Positions 11,528 to 37,967 of a stretch of 64,000 nt of DNA are shown in pieces. Under the pieces are notes generated by a model. It searched no databases. It was not told the DNA's origin and saw nothing but the letters and a program-made list of their open reading frames with translations. The DNA comes from Jacaranda mimosifolia (taxonomy: Eukaryota > Streptophyta > Magnoliopsida > Lamiales > Bignoniaceae), in assembly GCA_018894105.1 (NCBI GenBank), contig CM032117.1, forward strand, positions 34,948,501-35,012,500. The letters run 5' to 3'. Each line of letters starts with the position of its first letter. Position 1 is the first letter of the stretch. The position numbers and the translations under genes are program-made.

Positions 11528-12865
11528 ACTCAATAGCAATAAAAAATCAAGGCATGACTTTTCAGCAGTTGCCATGTATTCTTGTTCTCTTAATGGTCTA
11601 GTTCTTATTTGTAGCTGTAATAGAATTAGCATAAAATGTTGTGAAGCTCATCCATACATCTGCTATAGTTTTAGACAATGTAAAGATAGTGATGTTTTGT
11701 TAGTCCCACTCCTATTAAGTAGAGAGTGGCTTTGCTTTGCCTGACATTATATGATGTAGGAAGTTTTGACATCATTCATGTCCAAGGACAGAAAATTGTG
11801 TTGGTCCATTTGTATGTGAAACTCCAGAATTTTCACATAATGATCAGCTTAAAGATGTAATGTATGTATTTTAGAGTGTACCAATTGCTTGATTAGTGGC
11901 AATATGGTTTTAAAGTGTACAGAATTATATATGTATAATCTCAACTACACTCATATGCATTTTATTTTCATTACACACACACACGCACATGCACACTCAT
12001 ATCAAAAACTCATTAGCATTCGAATTGACCTCCAACATTGTACAAAAAATTTATGCCACTAGGCCTAGACAACTCACACTACACTCATATGCATTTAAAG
12101 TTCAAATTTGACAATATTAAATTGATCGAAATGGTCTACATAACATGAAAAAGTTTTTGTTTCAAATTCAAATACTACCAATCCCATCATTGCATCAGAA
12201 AAAGCAGAAAAAAAATAAGAATTTTAGTTTATTTGTTTTTTATCTACCATTTTTCTTCTCTATTTATTTAATTTTTTTATTTTTTATTTTTTATTTTCAA
12301 TACTCTAAAAATGAGATTAATAGCTAGAAACCAGGTTTATAACAATTTTTTCTGTTTGATATTGATTTGGACGTCACCTCAGGTTGAAGTCAAGTTTGAT
12401 TTGATCTGTTAAAAGACAGTAAACTATTTATAAAAGTATCATGTTAGTCAGACGAACTCAATTTTTGACCAAATTAAATCTCATTGAAATAAGAATGATT
12501 TTAATAATCAAACAAAACTCAAACCAATTTTGAAAAATATCTTATTTTGCTCAAACAAAACAAAACAAATCAAATCAAATCAAACAGAAATTTAACTTTG
12601 ATAACAAACTCAAACCAAACTTGAAGAATACCTTACTCTGCTCAACTCGAACCATTTAAATTTCCTGTTTTCACCCAATTACCATTAGAAATTGAGTATA
12701 GAAGAAAATGGATTCCCTTAAGTTATAGTTGATAATAACACAAGACTACACACCTACCATACATGCAATAATGTCAGACAACAAAGAAAAGGAGATGGGG
12801 AAAGAAGAATTCTTTGAATCCATGGGGTGGCATCAAACAGAAAATTAAAAGTTTTTTTTTTCCTC
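11528..12865. other. Intergenic region between two converging genes
   Basis: The left part should contain the 3' UTR of the kinase gene and the right part that of the minus-strand ITPK gene. It includes an ACACAC stretch near 11975-11995 and T-rich runs near 12260-12300. A phrase around ACACTCATATGCATTT occurs twice (near 11947 and 12080). I see no gene. Confidence 0.6.
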
Positions 12866-27095
<14,230 letters not shown>

Positions 27096-27112
27096 TCTCT
27101 TGCCGTGTCTTC

Positions 27113-27133
27113 ACTCTCTCTCTCTCTCTCTCT
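27113..27133. repeat. CT/GA microsatellite at the ITPK 5' leader
   Basis: A pure CT run on the plus strand (GA on the coding strand) begins 18 bp upstream of the ITPK start codon at 27095. GA/CT runs are frequent in plant 5' leaders and core promoters. A regulatory role here is only inferred. Confidence 0.8.
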
Positions 27134-29257
27134 GAAAATTGCAGTGTGCATGCAGAATCTCTTTTTAACAGAGTTGATGGAGAACAAGAATGCGTACTTG
27201 TCAGGCAGCGAATCAGTTTAATTTAACGGTTAATCAAGAAAAACTAGCCAAAGCTACTTAGGTCTTGTTTGTTTGTTTTTTTTTTCAAACCCGATCATGT
27301 ATATTGCAATCAAATCAGAGTAAGGACATCATTGTTTCATCTCCCTAGGCCGTGTTTGATGTTGGAGTTTGAACAATGGATGCTATTCCAATATTGGGTA
27401 ATTGGCCTATATTGAAATGGTATTATTCATGTTTGTTTTAACAGATAAGCTCATGCATTAGTGTCTACCCACATCTCATGAAATGTGATATTCCTTGTTC
27501 CCATATTAACATTCTATTGCCTCATTTGCCCCTGAAAAATAATGGATCCCTATATTGGTAAAAATGAACTATTTACTCTTTTTCACTCCTAATTGGATTT
27601 TTGAAATCCCCAAGTCTCAGCCCCAACACATCGCTGCCTTAACTTTCATTCTCAATTTCTCATTCTTCCACTACGTCTGTCGCTCAATGTCTAGGTGGGT
27701 GTATCTCGCCTCAAACCCTTTAACATCGATCAAGCGATGCTCTGCAGTAGCGATGTATCGTCTCATCTATAACGTCTTTGTGAAGCGGATTGCGTCCTGA
27801 CGTTCTCGATTCAGTGAGAGCTTTGATGGAATTGGGGAACCCAGATGAAAAGCAAATCAATTACTTGAAATCATCCACCAACGGGTAATCCATTTCCCTT
27901 CCTCGTTCCAAACATGTACGTAGGGTTATGTTGATGAATACTTTTTAATTTTTTAATTTTTTTCGATTTTTGTTGGCCTACCTATTTTGGGAGAATTTGT
28001 TCATGAAAATACTCCTCTAAATCTGAAATTTGCTTGCACAAGTTTATGAGTCCTATTTGAATAGCTTTGCCCTGGAAATACAATTTGAAAAATGAGTCAG
28101 AATGTATGTGCCGATGAGAAACTGGAGTCCGATTCAGTTGTAGGCCTTAAGTGTTTCCTCACTCTGTTTTGTCAACTTTATGAATGGGTTTGAAATTCAC
28201 AATATTGGTTGGAATTTTATATGCAATATGTATCCCTATGTTAAATTTTTGCCTATTTTGATACAGTGTGTGTATGTAGATTTCAATCTTTCATTTCTAG
28301 TTTATCTTTTCCTGACTGTCTTATTATATGAGTCCGGGTTCCATCTAGTTGGCCATGATTTTTCTTATGGTTTAGTTTTGGCATAATGCCTATTGCTGTA
28401 GAGTAACTCAATGCCTATTGTATGGTCTACCTGTGAAGTACTATGTTTATGTTTTTTGTCAAGTACTGAATATATTGTAAGTTAAAACCAGCTCGTGAAA
28501 TTTTCATACATTGTTTATTGCATAGTTGGTGAGTAATGGTTGAATTTATGGTGACTTGGCGAGCACTACGTGTATTGCATGCATTGTTAAATGTCATCAG
28601 ATTGCATATAAAGTGTTTTAAGGTTTCATACAATTTGTATATGGACTTGTACAAGATAATTCTTGTTTAGTAACTTGGACAGCATATATATTTACAACCT
28701 TTTTTAAAAAAAGTAAGTTGGTAGTATGTGTATATGATCGTTGGTAGTTATGTTTGAAGTTGTAAAATCTATCTTAATGGAACTTATTATTTTGATATAA
28801 ATATACTCTTCAAAGTTAATAGAGTTTGGTTTCTCCAGTGGCTTATTAAGCTTTAAGTTTTACTTAGTATAAGAGCTTAGAGAGATGTAGCCCATACTGA
28901 TGTACTCGGCAGATGGTTCATGGAGTTTTTTGCAACTTTATTCTTCCTCTTGGTTTCTTTAAGACTTTGTTTCATACAGTGTAACTTGCGACTTTGTTTC
29001 TCTTCTTGGCAGAGCAACCTGTTGTAATAAAAGGGTGCAGTGGAGACTTTGATTTTTTCTTGTTAAAATATATCTTGCATATCAAAATATAAAATTCCAT
29101 GCTTGGAGGTTCTTGTAAATAATCAGTCATTTGGTGTGTCATTCATAATTATTTGGTCTTATTGAGCTCGTGTTATCGGGCCTTGGTAAATCGGACATCA
29201 TCGTCCAAAATTCCTTTTAATTTATTAATATGTTATCCTTAATTCCCGCAAGTTGTA
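27134..29257. other. Intergenic region with no supported gene
   Basis: The left part should contain the ITPK promoter. A MITE-like start (GGTCTTGTTTGTTTG, then poly-T) is seen near 27262-27288 and a CCGTGTTTGATGTTGG phrase near 27350. Small frames such as 27555-27800 and 28180-28386 show no family I recognise and look like chance. Confidence 0.55.
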
Positions 29258-29749
29258 ATGCAGCTAAAGTCGGCACCCCATTGCCCATGCGGTGGAGGTC
29301 CAATGGTGCTTCGACAATCACACACAGCTCAAAATCCTAATCGGTGGTTTTATAAATGTCCTAAGGGGTTTAATCATGATGGCAGCTTCATGTGGTGGGA
29401 TGCATACCAAGGTGCCCCGTGGCATGGTTCATATGTGGAGCATGGATCCTACAAAGGACCCAACAGATCTTTCGGTCCAGATGGTAAGGGTCCGGTGGCC
29501 TCAGCTTTTAGTTACACAACATCCAATGCCAGTGGATGTGTTGATAGTGTAGAGAACAGTGAAGGTTCGAATATAGGATCCTCAATGCATGCCCTGTTGC
29601 ATTGTTCTAGTCCAAACTTACTTAATGCCCCTTTCCCTAAAATGCGATCTGCATTGCTATTTGGCGGCTGTGTAGGATGTGGATTTGTGCTCATCGTTGC
29701 GTTGATTGGGGTGTTTATGGGAATTGTTATAGGAAAGCTTGTTTTGTAA
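29258..29749 (+). CDS. GRF-type zinc-finger small membrane protein
   Basis: A single-exon 163-codon frame with an N-terminal GRF-like zinc finger, as in the plant At4g04775-like group: CPC at residues 9-11, NPNRWFYKC ending at C34, then the aromatic FMWWD at 44-48. The canonical fourth ligand is a Cys two residues before the Phe; here that position is G42, so metal binding may be impaired. A hydrophobic C-terminal segment (about 135-158, GFVLIVALIGVFMGIVIG) looks like a tail anchor. The function of this group is not known to me; many members are numerous and repeat-associated. The start is the first ATG in an open frame and lies 15 bp before the codon for C9's neighbourhood begins. It could be a host gene or transposon cargo. 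Confidence 0.7.
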   Translation: MQLKSAPHCPCGGGPMVLRQSHTAQNPNRWFYKCPKGFNHDGSFMWWDAYQGAPWHGSYVEHGSYKGPNRSFGPDGKGPVASAFSYTTSNASGCVDSVENSEGSNIGSSMHALLHCSSPNLLNAPFPKMRSALLFGGCVGCGFVLIVALIGVFMGIVIGKLVL

Positions 29750-30553
29750 TTGACAGTGTGTGTGCATAGTAACTCATTTCAATAATTGTAACTGCTTAGT
29801 AGGACTTGTTAAGTAGACACGTGGATGTGTTTGATAATTTTGGGTAAGTTATTTGTGGACATATTACTTTCCCTTCCCTATGTAAAATTAAATATTTAGT
29901 TTCTCGATTAACAATTTTAACCAACTTTTGTTGTTGTTATCTTATTGCCTCTGTGATATATTATCCTTTAAATCGTAAAGATGAGCACGTAGTCCAGCAG
30001 GGTGCAAATGGTCTCTTGTTATTAGAACTTAATTATAATATGCATTAAGAAAATTTGGCAGCATGTGTGTGGATTGCATATAAGTGAATCCAGTGTGTGG
30101 ATTGCATCAAGAATGATGCCGTGTCCACGTGATTGGCAGCATGTCTCGGTTGTTTTACTTTCACAAAAATTTGAATACACTAATTATGTCAGCATTTGTG
30201 GGCTCTTAAATGACTCATCAAATATCACATGTGGGATGCAAATTGATAAAGCATTTGCTAAAACCAAATCCCACCAATTACGAAAAAAGACAAAGGAGAC
30301 ATGATGGTTGCATTGAAGGTGCAACAACGTTTTTGGGAAAACAAGTGTTTGGGAAAATGACAATACCCCACATGCCACCCTATTAGTTGGCATATGCCAA
30401 AAAATATGCTTTTCCCCATGACATTTTTTATGTGCCCAAATGGTCTACTCTCTTGCATTTTTATATAATTTCCCACCACTTTGCAAGCATTTTCGCAACC
30501 TTATCAGAATGTTGATACTTACACCCGTGACCTCACTTGCACTATTATGCTAC
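29750..30553. other. Intergenic region, nothing recognised
   Basis: This contains the presumed 3' flank of the GRF-finger gene. Short overlapping frames at 30065-30304 (plus) and 30184-30479 (minus) show no family resemblance and overlap each other, so I leave them out. Confidence 0.55.
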
Positions 30554-30562
30554 AATCTAAAT

Positions 30563-31280
30563 TAGGGATGGCAAAAATTTCCCCAATTTCGGGGTCCCTG
30601 CGGGGATCCCCGAGTTCGGGGACCTGAATTCGGGGAATTTTTCCCTGCGGGGATGGGGATGGGGAGGAAACTATCCCCGAAGCTAATTCGGGGACGGGGA
30701 CGGATATCATACTCCCCGCCCCGTCATATTAATTAAAATATATATATTATATTACATATATACTATTATATATATACATTATATTTTATATTGTATATAT
30801 TTCATATATACTATTATATATACACTATTTTTTTAATACTTTTTTAGTAATTTCATATAATTTATAAGAATTTATTAATTATAAAATATAAATTAATAAT
30901 ATAAATTATATTACACATATATTGTTATACATACATATATATTATATTTTATATTATATATTTCATATATACTATTTTATATATATACATTATTTTTTTA
31001 TACTTTTTTAGTAATTTCATATAATTTATAAGAATTTATTAATTATAAAATATAAATTAATAAAATATATTGATAGAGGCCTAGTTATTTTTTATTTTTT
31101 AGTCATTTTATGCACAAACAAAAAATATTTTGGGGATCCCCGCGGGGATTTGGGGAACAGGGACGGAGGGAAAAATTTCCCCACGGTGGGGATCGGGGAC
31201 GGGGACAGGGGACAGGGTGGGGTTCGGGGACGGGGACGGGGGAGTAGCTCCCCGCCCCATTCCCCGCAGGTGCCATCCCT
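30563..31280. mobile_element. hAT-type MITE with G-rich foldback ends
   Basis: A non-autonomous DNA element bounded by the terminal inverted repeat TAGGGATGGCA / TGCCATCCCT. It is flanked by the direct repeat AATCTAAAT at 30554-30562 and 31281-31289, which fits the 8-bp duplication of hAT elements allowing for one ambiguous base. About 150 bp at each end is full of GGGGAC / CCCCG words in opposite orientation, enclosing an extremely AT-rich core. Short minus-strand frames inside are by-products of the repeat. Confidence 0.9.
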
Positions 31281-31465
31281 AATCTAAATCCATGAATGAC
31301 AAGTGATAGATGGTTCAATGAAAAAGTCCATCTTTAAGTACATGGAAAATATTTACATTAGATTTGCCCACTTATATAATAGTGTGGTAGTATGTTTGTG
31401 GGTGTGCCTTCAGCTAATACCACAAAAGAGCAGGAATCAAATTACGAGTGTTTCAGTGAAGAAAA

Positions 31466-32382
31466 ATGGCTCCCAAAAATCCCCGACCTCAAGCCCAAGT
31501 ACCATACCTCGCACCATGGGATGAGCAGCTTGACAAGGAGTTCATCGGATAACTATATGCACGTTTGGATGGGAGATCTCTCGGCCTCACAGATGTTGAC
31601 GTTATTCGTTTATGCATTCACTGTGTTAACGCAAAATTTGGGACCAACTTTAAGTACAAAGATGGTAAAATGCATTTTAAGGCGTTGCAGCACCGGCACC
31701 ACGTGTTTGGGTTTTTGATTTCTCTATCTCCTATGACATACGATGAGGAGCAAAATATAGTGTCAGCTGAAGATTATATATGGGATTATATTAATATGGT
31801 CATAGAATACCTTTTAGCACTACAAAAATAATATATATATATATGTGTGTTTATAATTTTTTTTATAAGCTTTACATGAGATTGTGACATTCTCTGTTCT
31901 TGTTTGTTGGCTTTTGTAGAAGTACCCAATTTCGGAGGCTTACATGCGAAATGGGGAGTCCCAGTGGGAAGAATTATGTGACATTTTTGGCGCGCCTAAG
32001 CAAGTTAATCTTTTTGGAGAGAAACATTATTCAAATTTCTGATGATAGCGGAACAGGCATAAATCAGCCAGTGAACAACAATGCCACAGTGCTAGTCGCA
32101 GCTCCGCCAATAGTAGATATGAATCCTTTGACATCTTCTTTTTGGAGTAATCTTGAACAAGTTTATGGGCAGGATGATACATCTCAAGACTCAGTGAAGT
32201 TCACAAATCCTACTATCTCTTCAAATCCTATTAACAACCCATTCTCTGTGCGCCCCGATGGCCTGTGGACTGAAGAGGACGACCGGGAATTGTTTGGTTT
32301 GTTTGATCAAAGTCCAGTTCGAGCTCTTTCAAGTTCTTATGCATCTTCATCAAATGAAAAAGCACACCGCCAGAAGAAGTGA
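31466..32382 (+). pseudogene. Myb/SANT-like (Myb_DNA-bind_3) gene, broken
   Basis: Read from the ATG at 31466, the frame gives a Myb/SANT-like DNA-binding domain: PWDEQLDKEFIG, CVNAKFGTNF, ALQHRHHVFG and AEDYIWDYINM. A probable exon break at 31798/31920 leads to KYPISEAYM and QWEELCDIFG. The pattern W-D-Y-I...P...Y...ELC-IFG is characteristic of the LIMYB/Harbinger-associated family. A TAA at 31550-31552 interrupts exon 1. After a TGA at 32040-32042 the reading continues in the next frame to 32382, with a Ser/Asn-rich tail and LWTEEDDRELFGLFD. The donor GTCATA at 31799 is weak. It may descend from a transposon accessory protein or a host gene family; as written it cannot make a full-length protein. 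Confidence 0.75.
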
Positions 32383-33135
32383 TCCTTGTGTTTTTCCATT
32401 AATATTGGAACTTGTTTCCATTATCGATGTAGTATCTGTGTGTACATAAACAGAATTTGTTGTTAAATTGTAAATTGTGCCCTTTGATGCAAGCACAATG
32501 ATAAAGTAGCCATAATGGTCATATAGCTCTTCATACTTGCTACTGACCATTTGAATGGAAATTCTTGGTTGAATCTAGCCGAGAGCCGATAGGAAGCCAA
32601 GGCAAATATTCATTTATTTGTGTTTGGATGTCCAAGAGGATTGTCTTTGGATACTTCCAAAAGGAAGTCAATGAAGAACCTAACCTTATAGTCATCCCAT
32701 TTTTGGAGTGGATTAGATGGTCCCATTTTTTTGTGTTTGTGTGAGCTTGAAGAGGCATGCATGGTTAATGGTTTAGCTTTTAGGCCGCTTGGGATAAAGG
32801 ATATTGTTTGTTTTCTTCCTAATGAGGGGAATCCAATCAGTGCACACTGAACAACATTCTTATATTCAATTGAATTGAATGGTGAGAGTTGGATAAAATT
32901 GATTGATGTGACTATTCAAATCATTACACTATTTTATAAATTAAAAAATAATATGTCATATTTGAGGAAGACATGATAAATTAAAAATAATCATTACATA
33001 AAATAAAAAAACTAAGAGGTACGGATTTCCAAAAAGGACATATGAAAGGACACCATTAATTAGCAAATTGATATATAATTAAACATCCCATCCCAATTAA
33101 TTATCAAATTGATCTACCATTAAGCCCGAGACCCA
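32383..33135. other. Intergenic region, nothing recognised
   Basis: AT-rich DNA with short frames only (for example 32540-32758 minus). I see no domain, RNA gene or clear repeat here. Confidence 0.5.
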
Positions 33136-33740
33136 TAAGGGCTCGTTTGTTTTTACTTTCCAAATGGATTTTTATTTTTTGCTGAAATTAAAAACAAAAG
33201 CCATCAGTTCTTCTTCATTTTCACATATATTTTCATTATCAAAATATTCTTGCAGAGAAACTCTTATGCTCTCTCTTTCTATTTTCACTTTTCATTTTTT
33301 TATACTCACATTGGCATGATTTTTAATACAAAAAATAGTACGGATTTGTTTGAATGTCAATTATCAATTCATTTTTCAACTCCCAAAACTTAAATAAACA
33401 AACACTATACATTCCTTAATCCCACTTCCAATATACATAATTTGTACACGTACTATCACTCACTCAATCCATATATACACATACATTAAGAATTTTTAAA
33501 ATATTCATTTCACCCTACTAACCCAACAAAAAAGTTATTAATATGACGTATTGTACCCTCCCAAGTCCCAACACTCAAACAAACAAATAATTTTGTCACA
33601 ATTCATTCTCCCATTACCAGTTTACTACCCAAACACAAACAAAAAAACCATCACATTCCCCAACCCTACTTCACAAAATTAAAAATCCATTCTCCCAAAA
33701 AAATTTGCGAGAACGCCCCAATTGACATCCAAACAAAAGT
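33136..33740 (+). mobile_element. MITE-like element, copy 1
   Basis: It starts TAAGGGCTCGTTTGTTT, and its right part (from about 33355) aligns with the reverse complement of 59807-60233. Shared blocks include TTTTTCAACTCC, AACCCAACAAAAAAGTTAT-like text, CAAACAAACAAATAATTTTG and CATTCCCCAACCC-like text. Copy 1 carries about 180 bp near its left end that copy 2 lacks. It has no coding capacity. The superfamily is uncertain; no clear target duplication was found. Confidence 0.65.
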
Positions 33741-33837
33741 TATATTTTTCAAATACAACTCATTTTCAATCTTACATAATGAGTAATGAATATTCAATAT
33801 TAAGTGCATACATGACTACGTTAAGATAAAAATGTAC

Positions 33838-34137
33838 ACTACAAAAAAATATGATAATTTTAGCAAAAATTAAGAGGCAAATTTAAAATTGTCACTAATA
33901 ATATGATTTCAATAGCAATAACTTTTAGTTCCTCACTAATGATGATTTTTTGGTGTCAGGAGTTTTGATCTTTTTACAAATTACAACATTACTCAATAGT
34001 GACATATTTTAATGTTTTAAATTGTGACATTTAACAATTAATGACATCCCTATTCTGATAATTTAGCGACCATAAAATCGCTACTGTATCTTGTGACAAT
34101 ATGTTCGTAGTCAATATAGGTGTGCCTTTTTTTGTGA
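33838..34137. mobile_element. CACTA-like non-autonomous element (tentative)
   Basis: The left edge reads CACTACAAAAAAAT, the typical CACTA terminus. The interior has scattered TAGCGACC / TCGCTACT and TAGTGACA words, like subterminal repeats. The right edge, TTTTTTTGTGATTG, is only a poor match to the expected inverted terminus. About 300 bp, non-coding. Confidence 0.5.
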
Positions 34138-34697
34138 TTGTTAACAACTTCAATGCTATTCTTGTCAGTATTTAGTTGGAATCAAATTTTTATACAATTC
34201 ACGAAATAATTCAGGACAAATAAACATAGGTTGAGAATAAAAATGAAGGTCGAATAGGTCACATATGGATATATTGCAAATATCCATATACATATATATG
34301 AACAATTGAAAATGCATTTTTTGTATTTTTGTATGAGGAACATATGTGGGGATGATAATGTGATATGCTAAAGTGTGTTTTAATTACGACAAATTATTTG
34401 ATAGTTTCAGTTTGTCCCCATTTTGTTTTCAATATTTTGTTTCAAAAATAATACCTGACATAATATAGTTGGGACTTTAGATGAATATGAATACATCAAA
34501 GTCATATAAAGTATAGGTGTATCTATAATTGTAAAACTATATAATTTGTGTACTATCATAAATTTATTGATTAAATTAAGTACTCGACATAGTGCTTGAA
34601 AAATCATACCATTCATTGAATTGAAAAACTTATTGGTCCACGGTTCAGTGCTCCAAGCGATTGTCGAACTGCAAATGAATTGTGACATCATAATTAC

Positions 34698-34930
34698 TAG
34701 GGGTGTTAAAAAAAAAATCGACCGAACCGACCGAAAATAGAACTAGGTTCGGTTTTAACCGAAATCGAAAAAACCCAAAAAATAAAAAAAAAATGAAAAA
34801 ACTAAAAAAACCTGTTCAATTTTGGTTTTAACCGGCACCGAACCTGCTATTCGGTTATGGGTTTATAAAAATTGAACTTTTCTGTTAACCGATCGAACCG
34901 TTATCGGTTAAAATCGAATGAACACCCCTA
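34698..34930. mobile_element. Small hAT-like MITE
   Basis: Termini TAGGGGTGTTAA and GAACACCCCTA form an inverted repeat. The interior is rich in repeated TTCGGTTTTAACCG / AACCGAACC words that fold back. About 233 bp, non-coding. The flanks (ATAATTAC and ATTGTAAT) do not give a clean 8-bp duplication. Confidence 0.7.
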
Positions 34931-37900
34931 ATTGTAATTACGAAAGATATATATATTTATATTATATATATCACTTAAATATTAATAAAATGCCAAAATC
35001 CAAGACATTAGGAACTTAAATAATATTATCTAACATTCCAATCCAAATTTCACAAATCATATTATAAATGATCACAACAATTTAAATATATGAAGTCTAA
35101 AGTTTAAAGCTGAGAGTGTGTAAGTTTCATTCTACACGCTAACTATAAACTAAGGCTTTTTTTTTACTTTTAGATAGTTTGTGGGTTGTACCTTAACATT
35201 CAAACTTTGTATGTGTAGAAAAAAAATAAAAAAATAGAAAAAATTAATTTAATTAAAAATTAGTAACAAAATCGATTTAGTTCAAATTCAATTGAACGCT
35301 AAACAATTCACCTATCCAACGGGCCGAACTGAACGATTTTAACAAAATGTGTCCTTTTTTTAATTTTTTCCAATTATTTGAAAAAATCGGATCGGTTCGC
35401 CAGCTGACTGATGGTCCGACCGGTCGGTCTGATCTGTCTTAGCATACTTATAACGTAGTAGAAGAATCATGGGTTAAATACAGTTTACCGCTTAAACAAT
35501 TGTGCTAGTCGCATTTACCTCCCTAAACTTGCAACTATAACAAAAAGTCCCCATGACATAAGTAACGTCATGTTCTTCCGTTAGTAAATATATTATTAAT
35601 TCAATTTTTATTATAATATTTTTTAAATTAGTAAATATACGCACGACTGCACCCAAATTAAAATATTATAAAAAATATTTATAATTTTATTTAATTAATT
35701 ACTAGTAATATTATTATCTAAAAAATATTTGATTAACAATGCATAATAATAAAGTAATCCATAAATTGAATTCTAAAAGGAAGAAAAAAATGTATTTTCT
35801 GTTTTAGTAATTAGATAACCCTACTATTATGATCAACGACATGTGTTATCGTATTTTAGCATCATGAACTTTTTTTTTTTCACTAGCCAACCCCTCTAAT
35901 ATCCTACATCATCCGATTTTGTGTTTACATTATTGGCGCCTTGGCGAGGGCTTGCCACCACTTGCCTAAAAATTTGTTATGCACAAATTGGTGAAAAATT
36001 CCCTTAGTGAATCTGTTAGAGTACTCTCCTTTATTTTATTCCATCCAAAATTTCCTTTTTCATGAAAAGTGGGAGTTTTGTTACACTGACACATAAAAAA
36101 TAATCCCAATTTGGTCACTTGCATGCATGGTTAAATTTTTGCGCCTACAAAAATAGCGACATTTTGAGATATAGATACATGTATATCTCTATTCATGGCC
36201 TCGTTGAAAGAGAGTATCAAATCTTGGTGAGTTAATGCTCCAATGTTATCCGTTTAAGAAGGAAAAATAATAAAAGGGGGGGGGGGGGTGGAGAGAAAGA
36301 AATGTCATGACTAGACAAGATATTGTTGTCATTCTTGTGACAAAACAAAGCACTATGAAATATAGACTTGAAAAGCTTGTACATCACGGTGTGACTACCA
36401 GGATTTGATGTTCATATACAACAGTGATATATTCTCCCGCCAGAAGATTAGGGGCATGTTTCATATACAACCAATGAATTTCACAAAGTAAAATTCGAGT
36501 TATACATATATATGTATATATGTAAATTGAAATTTGAGAATTGATATAAATTTTATATGGGAAAATAATTTTTTTTTAAATACAAGAACTAATATCGAAT
36601 TTGTTAGACAAATCATCCACCCAGAAGAATAGCGACATATCACATATACAACCAATAAAATTCAAAAAATGAAAATCGAGTTATATATATGTATATATAC
36701 AACCACTTGGTCAAAAATTCACAACTTATATATACATATATATATATGCAAAATATATTAAAAGACTAAGAAACAAGGGGAAAAAAAGGAAAAGTCTACT
36801 CCATGTGGACAATGAAAAGACAAGACAATGCAAAGTAATAATATAATATGATGTTCAAATATCATGAATATCTGGGCATATTACCAATATCATTTATATA
36901 TTAAAAAAGATCTGTTTTTTGCAAATTGTAATTCAAAAGCTTTGGGATTCTGTTTTTTTGAAGATTGTTTTTTTAAAAGCGCTACCAATATAATGTCCAA
37001 TACAAATCTCCCGCAAAGAAAAATAGCAACATTCATATATATATATATATATATTTTATCAAAACATTCACATATATATTTGACATGATGATAAAAAATT
37101 GACAATCGAATAATATAAATATATATGTATATGTATATGTATATATATATGCAAAAAAGATCAACCTATATATACATATATGTATATATTCGTGATCCAT
37201 CAAAGATATTAGGGTTATTCTCCAATGTTTTTTCTTTTCCAATGTGTTCCACAAAAACCAAACCCAAAAAAAAAAGTTCATAGCTTGTCTACTCTATGTA
37301 GACAATGAAAACACACATCAATGCAAAAAGTAGATATGGAGTAGACATGTGTACTCAAGCATTATTGTTTTACTTCACCTAACCAAGCTTTGATCTTGAT
37401 AGCAAAAAGTAGATATGGTGTTACCATAACGAATCGTTTAAATTATTATAATAAATGGGTGTCAAAAAATAAAGTTTATATTATAATACACATAATCTTT
37501 TTATTGATTATTATGTGTACCAAGTATAGGGGTTTCCAAAATTTATCGTTTCATTTTTTTTTTTTTTGATAAATGTAACACTTGTAATTTAATTGTTGAG
37601 CTAATTTGATTACCATAGATAAGTCACAATATAAAATTAAAAAATATTTTTTTTTCAGTTAAAAAAACAATTTACCGTGTTAATATAAATAAAGCTATTC
37701 GCCCTTTAACAATCACATGAGTACTGCATTCCATACCACAACTATTGCTTCTCCTGCTGCTTCTTCAAGCCCCCTATTCTACAAAGTAAATTATCATTCG
37801 ATAGTCCAAGGTTTCTGTATCTTTTAAGTTAAAATATAAATTTAATTTTTCTATATGCTTTGGATGTATCAACTAGTAAGATGCATGGTTCTATTTAGTT

Positions 37901-37967
37901 TATCTTAGTTGTTCGTTTGAAGTAATAATGTTCTATATTTTCTGTTTCTTGTATTGCAGTTATTCTC
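34931..37967. other. AT-rich intergenic region with microsatellites
   Basis: No gene is supported. There is a G-run near 36279-36288, multiple TATA/TACATA stretches (36500-37190) and poly-T near 37555-37570. A phrase near 35465-35580 resembles text often seen in dispersed plant repeats, but I cannot assign it. Frames such as 36864-37088 are read-through of TA repeats. Confidence 0.55.

Noticed and set aside
12145..12327. 60-codon Lys/Phe-rich frame
   Set aside because: It is read through A- and T-rich low-complexity sequence with no domain.
27555..27800. 81-codon frame upstream of the ITPK gene
   Set aside because: No recognised family, no splice context, and composition like the flanking DNA.
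33838..34137. Complete CACTA element with matching termini
   Set aside because: The right terminus is a poor match and I could not confirm a 3-bp duplication; kept as a tentative feature only.
36864..37281. Overlapping small frames on both strands
   Set aside because: They are read-through of TATATA/TACATA microsatellites.
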